NCBI RefSeq assembly: GCF_014042015.1
Contig: NZ_CP059493.1
Location: forward strand, 3,162,001 to 3,226,000
DNA from: Actinotalea sp. JY-7876
GTDB taxonomy: Bacteria > Actinomycetota > Actinomycetes > Actinomycetales > Cellulomonadaceae
DNA: 64,000 nt
Direction: 5' to 3'
This document shows positions 7,631-15,704 of the stretch, piece by piece. The notes beneath the pieces were generated by a model. That model was given only the letters and a program-made list of their open reading frames with translations. It searched no databases and had not been told where the DNA came from. Position 1 is the stretch's first letter; every line of letters starts with the position of its first letter. The translations under genes and the position numbers were made by a program.

Positions 7631-7666
7631 CGGCGGGGCCCCCAGGGCCGCCAGAGGCCGCCGTCA
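7628..7666. terminator. Bidirectional hairpin between convergent genes
   Basis: A perfect 9-bp stem, TGACGGCGG with CCGCCGTCA, around a 21-base loop. The outer TGA on each strand is the stop codon of the GNAT gene and of the aldo/keto reductase gene respectively, so both messages end in the same structure. Confidence 0.6.
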
Positions 7667-8692
7667 GCGACCCGTGCCGTCGACCGCGTGCTCCTCGATC
7701 GCCGCGAGCTCGTCGGCCGTGAGCGGCGCGGCCCGGAGCGCGGCGACGTTGTCCTCGAGCTGCGCGACGCTGCTCGCGCCGATGAGGGCCGACGTGATCC
7801 GCTCGTCGCGCAGCACCCACGACAGCGCGAGCTGCGCGAGGCTCTGACCGCGCTCCGCCGCCATGTCGTTGAGCGCGCGCGCCCGCGCGAGGTAGGTCTG
7901 GGAGATCCGCTCGGCGGTGAGGAAGTGCCCGACGGCGGCGCGCGAGTCGGCCGGCACCTCGCCCGACAGGTAGCGGTCGGTGAGGAGCCCCTGCGCGAGC
8001 GGCGAGAACACGATGGTCCCGATGCCGAGGTCCCCGACGACGTCGAGCAGCGTCTCGGTCTCCCCCTCGGCGACGCGCTCGACGTGCCGGTTGAACATCG
8101 AGTAGGAGGGCTGGTGGATGAGCAGCGGCGTCCCGAGCTCGCCCAGCACGCGTGCCGCCTCGCGCGTCTGCGACGGCGAGTAGTTCGAGATGCCCGCGTA
8201 GAGCGCCTTGCCGCTGGTCACGGCCGTGTGGAGCGCGCCCATCGTCTCCTCGATCGGGGTCGAGGGGTCGGGCCGGTGGGAGTAGAAGATGTCGACCCGG
8301 TCGAGCCCCATGCGCGCGAGCGACTGGTCGAGCGAGGACAGCAGGTACTTGCGCGAGCCGCCGTCGCCGTACGGGCCCGGCCACATGTCGTAGCCGGCCT
8401 TGGTCGAGATGACGAGCTCGTCGCGGTACGGCCGCAGGTCTCTCGCGAGCACGTGGCCGAACGCCTCCTCGGCCGAGCCCGGGGGCGGGCCGTAGTTGTT
8501 GGCGAGGTCGATGTGCGTGATGCCGAGGTCGAACGCGCGCAGCAGGATCGCGCGCTGCGTCTCGAACGGCTTGGTGTGCCCGAAGTTGTGCCACAGGCCG
8601 AGCGAGAGCTCCGGCAGGTCGAGCCCGCTGCGGCCCGTGCGGCGGTACGTCATCGAGTCGTAGCGGTCGTCGGCGGCGACGTGGGGAGTCAT
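7664..8692 (-). CDS. Aldo/keto reductase (YghZ / L-glyceraldehyde-3-phosphate reductase type)
   Basis: A 342-residue NADPH-dependent reductase. The barrel carries the catalytic tetrad pattern: Asp and Tyr in HIDLANNYGPPPG, Lys in VISTKAGYDMWPG, and His in IFYSHRPDP. The N-terminal SLGLWHNFG and TKPFETQRAILLRAFDLG resemble YghZ/MgrA proteins that reduce methylglyoxal and glyceraldehyde-3-phosphate. The ATG at 8690-8692 has TAGCGT six bases upstream, so the message is probably leaderless. A role in clearing aldehydes from rhamnose or other sugar breakdown is possible but only inferred. Confidence 0.88.
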   Translation of the reverse strand: MTPHVAADDRYDSMTYRRTGRSGLDLPELSLGLWHNFGHTKPFETQRAILLRAFDLGITHIDLANNYGPPPGSAEEAFGHVLARDLRPYRDELVISTKAGYDMWPGPYGDGGSRKYLLSSLDQSLARMGLDRVDIFYSHRPDPSTPIEETMGALHTAVTSGKALYAGISNYSPSQTREAARVLGELGTPLLIHQPSYSMFNRHVERVAEGETETLLDVVGDLGIGTIVFSPLAQGLLTDRYLSGEVPADSRAAVGHFLTAERISQTYLARARALNDMAAERGQSLAQLALSWVLRDERITSALIGASSVAQLEDNVAALRAAPLTADELAAIEEHAVDGTGR

Positions 8693-8752
8693 GGGCCCAC
8701 GCTAGTGCGGCGCGACGACGGTGGCCGCCGGCGGGCCTGCGAGACTTCCCCC

Positions 8753-9217
8753 GTGCTCCACGTCATGTTCTTCGAGCCCCGCATCGCCGGGAACACCGGC
8801 AGCGCCATCCGCACCTCCGCGGCGACGGGCTCGGCGCTGCACCTCGTCGAGCCGCTCGGCTTCGACCTGTCCGAGCCCAAGCTGCGCCGTGCCGGCCTCG
8901 ACTACCACGACCTCGCGCACGTCGTCGTGCACCCGGACCTGGCGACCGCGCTCGACGCCCTGCCCGACGCGCGCGTCTTCGCCTTCACCACGCACGCGAC
9001 GGAGCGCTTCACCGACGTCGGGTACCGCGACGGCGACGTGCTGCTCTTCGGCCCGGAGCCCACGGGCCTGCCCGACGACGTCGTGGCCCACCCGCGCATC
9101 ACGCAGCAGCTGCGCATCCCGATGCTGCCGGGCCGCCGCTCGCTGAACCTGTCGAACTCGGCGGCGCTGGCCGTCTACGAGGCCTGGCGCCAGCTCGGGT
9201 TCCCCGGCGGCGTCTGA
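8753..9217 (+). CDS. trmL: tRNA (cytidine/uridine-34 2'-O)-methyltransferase
   Basis: A 154-residue SPOUT-class methyltransferase that should methylate the ribose of the wobble base of leucine tRNAs using S-adenosylmethionine. It shows the three knot motifs: FFEPRIAGNTGSAIRT, LLFGPEPTGLPDDV and IPMLPGRRSLNLSNSAALAVYE. Length matches the minimal TrmL family without an extra RNA-binding domain. The GTG at 8753-8755 is the natural start because homologues begin with this strand. GAGACT lies six bases upstream and may be a variant -10 box of a leaderless message. Confidence 0.92.
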   Translation: MLHVMFFEPRIAGNTGSAIRTSAATGSALHLVEPLGFDLSEPKLRRAGLDYHDLAHVVVHPDLATALDALPDARVFAFTTHATERFTDVGYRDGDVLLFGPEPTGLPDDVVAHPRITQQLRIPMLPGRRSLNLSNSAALAVYEAWRQLGFPGGV

Positions 9218-9220
9218 GCC

Positions 9221-10777
9221 TCAGCGCACCGGGATGTCGGTGAGCCGGAACGGCGCCTGACCGAGCCCGCCGCCGACCTGCACGGCGATCTCGTCCAGCT
9301 CGCCGACGTCGGGGTAGACGATGCTGAAGGTGCGCGTGGCGCCCGGTGCCATGTCGCTGAGCGTCTCGAGGTCGGTCAGCGGCAGCCACTGCTCCTTGCC
9401 GCTCTCGCTCACCGCGTCGAGGTAGTCCATCGGGTACACGGCCGTCGCACCGCGCAGCAGGACCACGCCGGACGCGGAGCGCTGCGGCGCGAAGCTGGCG
9501 CCCCGGTAGCTCCAGACGCTGGACAGGAACGAGACGCCGTGGAGCGCGCGCTCGTCCACGGCGGCGACCTCCAGGTCGAGGACGAGGTGCCCGTCGACCC
9601 GGCGGGCCTGCGGCGCCGTGACGCGGTGCGTACCGCCGGCGTAGGCGACGAGCACCCCCTCGGCGCCGGTCCCGACCGGCCCGTCCTCGAACGGCGGCAG
9701 CTCCCCGCCCGTCTGGACCTCGACGGTCTGCGTGATCTGCGACGCGAGCGTCAGCGCGACGCGCCGGTTCTGGGCACGGCTCGCGTCGTCGGTGTTGGGG
9801 ACGAGCGGCTCGGACTCGCCGCGGCCCTCGGCGACGATCTCGAACCGGTCCGTGTCGACGCGCTCGGCGAGCGCCGCGGCCACGGCCTGCGCGCGCCGCA
9901 CCGACAGGTCCTGGTTGTAGGCGTCGTCCAGGACGTCGTCGGTGTGGCCGACGACCGTCACCGTCCCCGGCTCACGACCGGCGAGGTGGCCCGCGGCGAC
10001 GTCGAGCGCCGCCTGCGCACCCTCGGTGAGGTCGGCCGAGTCGACGGCGAACAGCACGTCGGACCCGAGCGTGACCTGGACCTCCTCGGTCGTCGTCAGC
10101 GTCTGCACGGCGCCGGCGAGCTCGGCGGTGAACGACTCGAGGCCCGCGACCGGCGCCTCGACGACCGTCTCCAGGACGAGCCGCTCGGTCGGCTCCTCCG
10201 GCGTGTCGCCGGGCGCGTCCGGCTCGGGCACCTCGCCCTCGACGACGGGGACCTCGGGCAGGTACGGCCCCCCGGGCAGGAACAGGCCCATCGACGTGAC
10301 GTCCGCCGGTGGCGCGGCGTACGCGGTCTGCACCCGCAGCGTCGTCCCCGGGTAGAGCGCGACGGCGCCGTCCACCGTGGTGACGGCGTAGCCGCCCGGG
10401 TCGGTCGCGACGGTGTGCACCACGTCGCGCTCGAGGTCCACCAGGCGCACGCCGGCGAGCACGGGCAGGGTCAGCACGCCGGTGCCGCCCAGCGCCAGGC
10501 CCAGCAGGATCGGGTCCTCGCCGACGTCCGGCATCGTCAGGTCCAGCGTGAGCACCGCATGGTCGCCGGTCCGCACGACCGGCAGGACCTCGACCTCGAC
10601 GTCCACGCCGTCGAGGTGCAGCGTTGAGGTGGCCGCCACGGCGCTCGTGTCCACCGGCGTGGGCGTCGGCGACGCCGGGACCGGGTCGGGGCCGGACCCC
10701 TCGCCTCCGCCGCCGCAGGCGGCCAGCAGTGCCACGCTCAGGGCGAGGGCGGCTCCTCGAACGGCAGGGCGGCGCAT
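9221..10777 (-). CDS. OmpA-family lipoprotein
   Basis: A 518-residue exported protein. Residues 1-21 are a lipoprotein signal ending LLAAC, with Cys21 as the lipidation site, followed by a Gly/Ser/Pro/Thr spacer. Residues ~235-340 form an OmpA-like domain with the peptidoglycan-binding signature VVGHTDDVLDDAYNQDLSVRRAQAV and an NRRVAL ending. The flanking regions are beta-rich and unassigned. It should sit on the outer face of the membrane and bind cell-wall peptides. Start ATG at 10775-10777 has AGGAGA upstream. It is convergent with trmL; the junction is the palindrome CTGAGCCTCAG. Confidence 0.88.
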   Translation of the reverse strand: MRRPAVRGAALALSVALLAACGGGGEGSGPDPVPASPTPTPVDTSAVAATSTLHLDGVDVEVEVLPVVRTGDHAVLTLDLTMPDVGEDPILLGLALGGTGVLTLPVLAGVRLVDLERDVVHTVATDPGGYAVTTVDGAVALYPGTTLRVQTAYAAPPADVTSMGLFLPGGPYLPEVPVVEGEVPEPDAPGDTPEEPTERLVLETVVEAPVAGLESFTAELAGAVQTLTTTEEVQVTLGSDVLFAVDSADLTEGAQAALDVAAGHLAGREPGTVTVVGHTDDVLDDAYNQDLSVRRAQAVAAALAERVDTDRFEIVAEGRGESEPLVPNTDDASRAQNRRVALTLASQITQTVEVQTGGELPPFEDGPVGTGAEGVLVAYAGGTHRVTAPQARRVDGHLVLDLEVAAVDERALHGVSFLSSVWSYRGASFAPQRSASGVVLLRGATAVYPMDYLDAVSESGKEQWLPLTDLETLSDMAPGATRTFSIVYPDVGELDEIAVQVGGGLGQAPFRLTDIPVR

Positions 10778-10828
10778 GCGGTCTCCTGTCTCGCGGGATC
10801 GCCGCACACCGTAGCGTCCATGGTCATC

Positions 10829-11797
10829 TCACGCCCGGTGGAGCCGGGCGTCGAGCGGCGGGTGCTCGAACCCGGTGTCGAGCACCCAGCGCCAGGCGTC
10901 CGCGACGGACTCCTCGACCGGCCGCGTCGGCAGGCCGAGCTCGCGCGCCCGGTCGGTCGCGACGTCCCAGGCGGTACGGGCGACGTCGTCGGGCAGCCAG
11001 AACGGCAGGTCCCGCCAGGGCTCCACGCCCGCGGCGAGCAGCGCCTCCTCGGGCACCGGGACGAGCGCCGCCGGGGTGCCGCCCGCCGCGGCCACCGCGG
11101 CGCGGCACGCCTCGAGCATCCCGTGGAAGGTCGTCATCCCCGCGGGCCCGGTCGCGGTGACCGGCCCCGCCGGCATCGCCTCACCGCGCTCGACCATCGC
11201 GACGAGCCACCCCGCCAGGTCGCGCGCGTCCACGAAGGCCACGGGGACGTCGGAGGCGGGCACGGTGACGCGGTCCTGCGTCGCGATCCGGTGCAGCCAC
11301 GAGGTCAGTCGCCGGGTGCCGTCGCCCGGCCCGATGATGAGCCCCGCCCGGGCGGCGAGCAGCCGGTCGCCGAACCCCGCCGCGAGCACCCGCTCGCTCT
11401 GCGCCTTCATGGGCCCGTAGTCGTCGAGGTCCGCGTCCGGGCCGAAGGTCGGGTCGTCCTCGCCCCGCACCGGGCCGGGCGGCCACCCGGAGTAGGCGCT
11501 GATGCTGCTGACGTACGCGTACGCCGGGACGTCCGCGAGCGCCGCCGCCGCGGCCTGCGCGCCCGCGACGGTGTAGCCGCACGAGTCGACGACGGCGTCG
11601 GGCACCCAGTCCCCCAGCGAGGCGAGCGCCGCGCGCAGGGCGTCGGCGTCGTCGCGGTCCGCGTGCAGGGCCCGGACCCCGGGCGGCAGTGCCCCGGGGC
11701 GCCGGCTCAGCCCGACGACGTCGTGACCGCGCGCGGCCGCCACCCGCACCACGGCGCCGCTGAGGAACCCCGTCGCACCGATTGCGAGCAGCCTCAC
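10829..11797 (-). CDS. NAD-dependent epimerase/dehydratase family protein
   Basis: A 322-residue extended short-chain dehydrogenase. GATGFLSGAVV near the N-terminus is the dinucleotide-binding glycine motif, YVSSISAYSG holds the Ser/Tyr region, and DDYGPMKAQSE provides a YxxxK catalytic pair. RAGLIIGPGDGTRRLTSWLHR and DVPVAFVDARDLAGWL are typical of NAD(P)-dependent epimerases acting on sugar nucleotides or related compounds. The start is GTG at 11795-11797. It is divergent from the arabinofuranosidase gene across 47 bases that hold a LacI-type operator, so the two may be co-regulated. Substrate unknown. Confidence 0.85.
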   Translation of the reverse strand: MRLLAIGATGFLSGAVVRVAAARGHDVVGLSRRPGALPPGVRALHADRDDADALRAALASLGDWVPDAVVDSCGYTVAGAQAAAAALADVPAYAYVSSISAYSGWPPGPVRGEDDPTFGPDADLDDYGPMKAQSERVLAAGFGDRLLAARAGLIIGPGDGTRRLTSWLHRIATQDRVTVPASDVPVAFVDARDLAGWLVAMVERGEAMPAGPVTATGPAGMTTFHGMLEACRAAVAAAGGTPAALVPVPEEALLAAGVEPWRDLPFWLPDDVARTAWDVATDRARELGLPTRPVEESVADAWRWVLDTGFEHPPLDARLHRA

Positions 11798-11815
11798 GTC
11801 GGCCAGTGTCGCTCA

Positions 11816-11829
11816 TGTGAGCGCAAACA
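11816..11829. promoter_or_regulatory. LacI-family operator-like site upstream of abfA
   Basis: TGTGAGCGCAAACA is an imperfect palindrome centred on GCGC and close to the TGTTAGCGCTAACA operators of actinobacterial glycoside-responsive LacI regulators. It lies 15 bases before the abfA start. No cognate regulator is adjacent. Confidence 0.5.
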
Positions 11830-11844
11830 TGATGTGATCTGCAC

Positions 11845-13365
11845 ATGAGCGAGTCGACGACGACGCGTGCGCGCGTGATCATGCACCCGGACTTCACCGT
11901 CGGTCCCGTGGACCGACGCCTCTTCGGCTCGTTCGTCGAGCACCTGGGCCGCGCGGTCTACACCGGCATCCATGAGCCCGACCACCCGACGGCCGACGAG
12001 CACGGCTTCCGGCAGGACGTGGCCGACCTCACGCGCGAGCTCGGGGCCACCGTCGTGCGCTACCCGGGCGGCAACTTCGTCTCCAACTACGTGTGGGAGG
12101 ACGGCGTCGGGCCGGTCGCCGAGCGCAAGCCCTTCATCGACCTCGCGTGGCGCACGGTCGAGCCGAACCTCGTGGGCACCGACGAGTTCCTGCAGTGGGC
12201 CGAGCGCATGGGCGTCGAGCCGATGATGGCGGTCAACCTCGGCACGCGCGGCGTCGCCGAGGCGGCCGCACTGGTCGAGTACTGCAACGGGGAGGCCGGG
12301 TCGCGGTGGGCCGACCTGCGCATCGCGAACGGCCGCACCGAGCCCTACGGGGTGCGCCTGTGGTGCCTGGGCAACGAGATGGACGGCCCCTGGCAGATCG
12401 GCCACACGAGCGCCGACGAGTACGGCCGCCTCGCGGCCCAGGCCGGCCACGCCATGCGCCTGGTGGACCCCAGCATCGAGCTCGTGGCGTGCGGCTCGTC
12501 GTCGATGGAGATGGACACGTTCGGCGCGTGGGAGCGCACCGTCCTGGAGCACTGCTGGGACGTCGTCGACCACATCTCGATGCACGCCTACTACGAGGAG
12601 ATGGACGGCGACCGCGCGACCTTCCTCGCGTCGGGCACGGCGATGGACACGTTCATCCGCCGGGTGGAGGCGTCCGCCGACGCCGTGGCCGCCCGCCGCC
12701 GGTCCGACAAGCGCATGACCATCTCGTTCGACGAGTGGAACGTCTGGTACCTCAAGACCCGGTTCCCGGGCGAGTCGAACCTGCCGCTCCAGCGCGACGC
12801 CCCGCGCATCATCGAGGACGTGTACTCGGGCCTCGACGCCGTCGTCGTCGGCGACCTGCTCGTGACGCTCCTCAACCACGCCGACCGGATCGCCGTCGCG
12901 TGCCTGGCGCAGCTCGTCAACGTCATCGCACCGATCATGACCGAGCCCGGCGGCGAGGCGTGGCGCCAGCCCACCTTCCACCCGTTCGCGGCGACGGCGC
13001 GGCTCGCGTCGGGCTCGGCCCTGGACCTGCGCGTCGAGTCCCCCACGACGACGACGCGCCACGGCGAGACGCCGCTGGTCACTGCTGCCGCGACGTGGGA
13101 CGAGGCGACGGGTCGCTTCGCGCTCTTCTGCACCAACCGCTCGCCGGAGCCGGTCGAGGTGACGCTCGAGCACACCGGGCTGGACGTCCGGCTCGGCACC
13201 GGCACGCGGCTGGTGGCGGACCACGAGCCCGCGGTCGCGGGCCCGGAGCACGCCGCCCGCGTGGCCGAGCGCTGCCTGAGCAGCGTCCCGGCCCCCGGGT
13301 CGAGCACCCTCACCCTCGCCCCCGAGTCCTGGACCGCCTGGGAGGGCACAGCCGCGCGCGGCTGA
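11845..13365 (+). CDS. abfA: Alpha-L-arabinofuranosidase, GH51
   Basis: A 506-residue GH51 enzyme that removes arabinose side chains from arabinoxylan or arabinan fragments. The TIM barrel begins with RLFGSFVEHLGRAVYTGIHEP. The acid/base is Glu178 in WCLGNEMDGPWQIGH, and the nucleophile is Glu297 in ISFDEWNVWY, followed by the C-terminal beta-sandwich. There is no signal peptide, so it acts inside the cell on imported oligosaccharides, as is usual for this clade. ATG at 11845 has no clear ribosome site. The stop codon lies within an inverted repeat at 13347-13391. Together with aguA and the acetyl esterase it makes a debranching set. Confidence 0.93.
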   Translation: MSESTTTRARVIMHPDFTVGPVDRRLFGSFVEHLGRAVYTGIHEPDHPTADEHGFRQDVADLTRELGATVVRYPGGNFVSNYVWEDGVGPVAERKPFIDLAWRTVEPNLVGTDEFLQWAERMGVEPMMAVNLGTRGVAEAAALVEYCNGEAGSRWADLRIANGRTEPYGVRLWCLGNEMDGPWQIGHTSADEYGRLAAQAGHAMRLVDPSIELVACGSSSMEMDTFGAWERTVLEHCWDVVDHISMHAYYEEMDGDRATFLASGTAMDTFIRRVEASADAVAARRRSDKRMTISFDEWNVWYLKTRFPGESNLPLQRDAPRIIEDVYSGLDAVVVGDLLVTLLNHADRIAVACLAQLVNVIAPIMTEPGGEAWRQPTFHPFAATARLASGSALDLRVESPTTTTRHGETPLVTAAATWDEATGRFALFCTNRSPEPVEVTLEHTGLDVRLGTGTRLVADHEPAVAGPEHAARVAERCLSSVPAPGSSTLTLAPESWTAWEGTAARG

Positions 13366-13391
13366 AGATGCGGCCCCTCGGCGCGGCTGTG
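13347..13391. terminator. Inverted repeat at the end of abfA
   Basis: Perfect 11-bp arms CACAGCCGCGC and GCGCGGCTGTG separated by 23 bases. The left arm covers the last abfA codons and the right arm ends 11 bases before the next gene's ATG. It may act as a weak terminator or attenuator between abfA and the TspO-like gene. Confidence 0.45.
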
Positions 13392-13402
13392 AGGCTCGTG
13401 CC

Positions 13403-14191
13403 ATGCCGCGCTCCGACCTGACGCGCCAGATCGGCGTCCTCGTCCTGTCCCTCCTCGCGATCGCCGGCGCGTTCCTCGGGTCCGGCGCGCTCGGAGGGAC
13501 GCCGGTCGCGGAGGCGGCCGACGGCGCGCTCTCGGCCACGGCCACGCCCGTCGCCCCCGGCTCGCCCGCCTTCTCGATCTGGTCGGTGATCTACACGGGC
13601 CTGCTCGCGTACGCCGTCTGGCAGGTGCTGCCCGCCCAGCGCACGGACGCGCGCCAGCGCCGGACCGGCTGGCTGGCGGCCGCGTCGATGCTGCTCAACG
13701 CGGCGTGGATCGGCGTCGTGCAGGCCGGGATCCTGTGGCTGAGCGTCGCGGTGATCGTCGCGCTGCTCGTCGTGCTGGTGCTGCTGATGACCGTGCTCCG
13801 CGAGGTGCCCCCGCGCTCGCGGCTCGAGACGCTGGTGGTCGACGGCACCTTCGGGCTGTACCTGGGCTGGGTGACCATCGCCACCATCGCGAACACGGCC
13901 GCCGCCCTGGCCGCGTCCGACGTCGGCGAGCTCGGCCTGGGCGCGACCGGCTGGTCGGTCGTCCTGCTCGCGGCGGCGGCCGCCATCGGCCTGGCCTATG
14001 CGCTGTGGACCCGCGGCCGCATCGCCGTCGCCCTCGCCCTCGCGTGGGGCCTGACGTGGGTGGCCATCGCCCGGACGACGGACGAGCCGCGCGACACCGC
14101 GGTCGCCGTCGCCGCGGGGATCGCGGCGGCCGTGACGCTCGGGTCGGCCGTCGTGGTCCGGCTCACGCGTCGGCCGGCACCTCGCCGCTGA
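13403..14191 (+). CDS. TspO/MBR-family tryptophan-rich membrane protein
   Basis: A 262-residue integral membrane protein with seven or more hydrophobic segments. SPAFSIWSVIYTGLLAYAVWQ is the hallmark of the TspO/MBR family, and AASMLLNAAWIGVVQ and LYLGWVTIATIANTAA follow the family pattern. It is longer than the classic 5-helix 160-residue TspO, as in related actinobacterial proteins. Such proteins bind porphyrins or other hydrophobic ligands and respond to stress; a specific role here is unknown. GAGGCT lies six bases before the ATG, a possible variant -10 box. Its last 29 bases overlap the end of the convergent serine hydrolase gene. Confidence 0.75.
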   Translation: MPRSDLTRQIGVLVLSLLAIAGAFLGSGALGGTPVAEAADGALSATATPVAPGSPAFSIWSVIYTGLLAYAVWQVLPAQRTDARQRRTGWLAAASMLLNAAWIGVVQAGILWLSVAVIVALLVVLVLLMTVLREVPPRSRLETLVVDGTFGLYLGWVTIATIANTAAALAASDVGELGLGATGWSVVLLAAAAAIGLAYALWTRGRIAVALALAWGLTWVAIARTTDEPRDTAVAVAAGIAAAVTLGSAVVVRLTRRPAPRR

Positions 14192-15623
14192 CCCATGCGC
14201 GGACGGGCCCCGTGGTCGTGGGCCCGAACGCGACGTTGGCCTCGCCCGTGACCGTGAGGTCCTCGTCGTCGCGCGAGACCCGCACGTCCGCGACGAACGG
14301 CGTCTCGATCAGGCGCACCGTCACCCGCAGGTCGCCGTGGTCGTCCACGCGCGCCGCGGCCACGACGGGCTCGCGGTGGCCCGGCCGCGCGGGCAGGTCC
14401 CACGGGAGCGTGATCTCGTCGGGGTGCCAGCGGCCGTGCGGGGCCGGGACCGTCTGCCAGGTGTCCCCCACACCGAAGGACACGAGGGTGTGCTGGTCCC
14501 CCGTCATGACGCGCAGGCCCGTCACGCCGGACGGGTTCGGGTCCACGACCGCCTCGATGGCGCCCCGCCAGGGCCCGGCGTGCGGCGGACGGCCGAGGGG
14601 CGGGTCGTGCCGCAGTGACCCGAGGCGCTCGACCAGGCGCGCGTGGGCGGCCGGGTCGGGCGGCAGGGGCGCGCTCGCGACCGCGGGGAGCAGGTGGGCC
14701 CAGATGGCGTCGAGCACGCCCTGCATGTCCGGCGTCCCGCCCGTGATCGCGACGACCGTCTCCTGGTCCGGCAGCACGACGCAGAACTGCCCGAACGCGC
14801 CGTCCCCCCGGAAGGAGCCGTGCCGCCCGCGCCACAGCTGGTAGCCGTAGCCCTGGTCCCAGTCCACGGTGGTCCCGACCGACGGCGTGCGCGCGGCGCT
14901 CGCGCGGGCGACCCAGCCCTCGGGCAGGAGCCGCCGGCCGCGCCAGACGCCGTCGCACCGCAGGAGCTCGCCCAGGCGCGCGACGTCCTCGGTGCGCGCG
15001 GCCAGGCCGAAGCCGCCCGCGTCGAACCCGGTCGGCGCCTGCTCCCACGTCGCGCCGGCGATGCCGAGCGGGTCGAGGAGACGGGGCGTGAGGTAGTCGA
15101 GCAGCCGCTGGCCCGTGACGCGCTGGACCACGGCCGAGAGCATCGCCGTCGCGGTCGTGTTGTAGACGAAGTGCGTGCCCGGCTCGTGCTCGACGGGCAG
15201 GCTCAGGAACGCCTGCACCCAGTCGTGCTCCGCGATGACGCGCTCGGTCGTGTCCTCGTGGTGCCCGGTCGTCATCGTCAGCAGGTGCTCGAGGCGCATG
15301 CGCGCCAGCCGCGGGTCCGGCTCGCCCTCCTCCAGGCTGAGGTGGTCGAGGAGCAGGTCGTCCACGGAGAGCAGGCCCTCGGCCTCCGCGAGCCCGACGG
15401 CGATCGCGGTGAACGTCTTGCTCAGCGAGAACAGCTGGTGCGGGCGCTCGGGGCCGTACGGGGCCCACCAGCCCTCGGCGACGACCGCCCCGCGCGTGAC
15501 CACCACGAGCCCGTGGGGTTCCGGCACCGCCTCGAGGGCGTCGACGAGGGCGAGCAGCGCGGTCGAGGCGACGCCCTGCTCCTCGGGGGTGACGCGCGGC
15601 AGGGCGAGGTCGTCTTCGGGCAT
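14163..15623 (-). CDS. Serine hydrolase of the class C beta-lactamase family
   Basis: A 486-residue hydrolase. The catalytic SLSK motif lies in HQLFSLSKTFTAIAVGLAE, and YNT in THFVYNTTATAML supplies the second motif. A DWDQGYGYQLW and RGDGAFGQ stretch follows, where the third motif is expected. The last ~120 residues form an additional beta-rich domain. No signal peptide is visible, so unlike true beta-lactamases it should be cytoplasmic and may act as an esterase or peptidase. ATG at 15621-15623 is the only sensible start before the divergent aguA promoter. It converges on the TspO-like gene with a 29-base coding overlap. Substrate unknown. Confidence 0.85.
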   Translation of the reverse strand: MPEDDLALPRVTPEEQGVASTALLALVDALEAVPEPHGLVVVTRGAVVAEGWWAPYGPERPHQLFSLSKTFTAIAVGLAEAEGLLSVDDLLLDHLSLEEGEPDPRLARMRLEHLLTMTTGHHEDTTERVIAEHDWVQAFLSLPVEHEPGTHFVYNTTATAMLSAVVQRVTGQRLLDYLTPRLLDPLGIAGATWEQAPTGFDAGGFGLAARTEDVARLGELLRCDGVWRGRRLLPEGWVARASAARTPSVGTTVDWDQGYGYQLWRGRHGSFRGDGAFGQFCVVLPDQETVVAITGGTPDMQGVLDAIWAHLLPAVASAPLPPDPAAHARLVERLGSLRHDPPLGRPPHAGPWRGAIEAVVDPNPSGVTGLRVMTGDQHTLVSFGVGDTWQTVPAPHGRWHPDEITLPWDLPARPGHREPVVAAARVDDHGDLRVTVRLIETPFVADVRVSRDDEDLTVTGEANVAFGPTTTGPVRAWVSGEVPADA

Positions 15624-15704
15624 GGTGCTCAGCGTGCCACCGGACCGCTCGACCCGCGCACCACCAGGTGGGTGGCGAGGGCGGGTGACCTTACCCTCGG
15701 GCGC

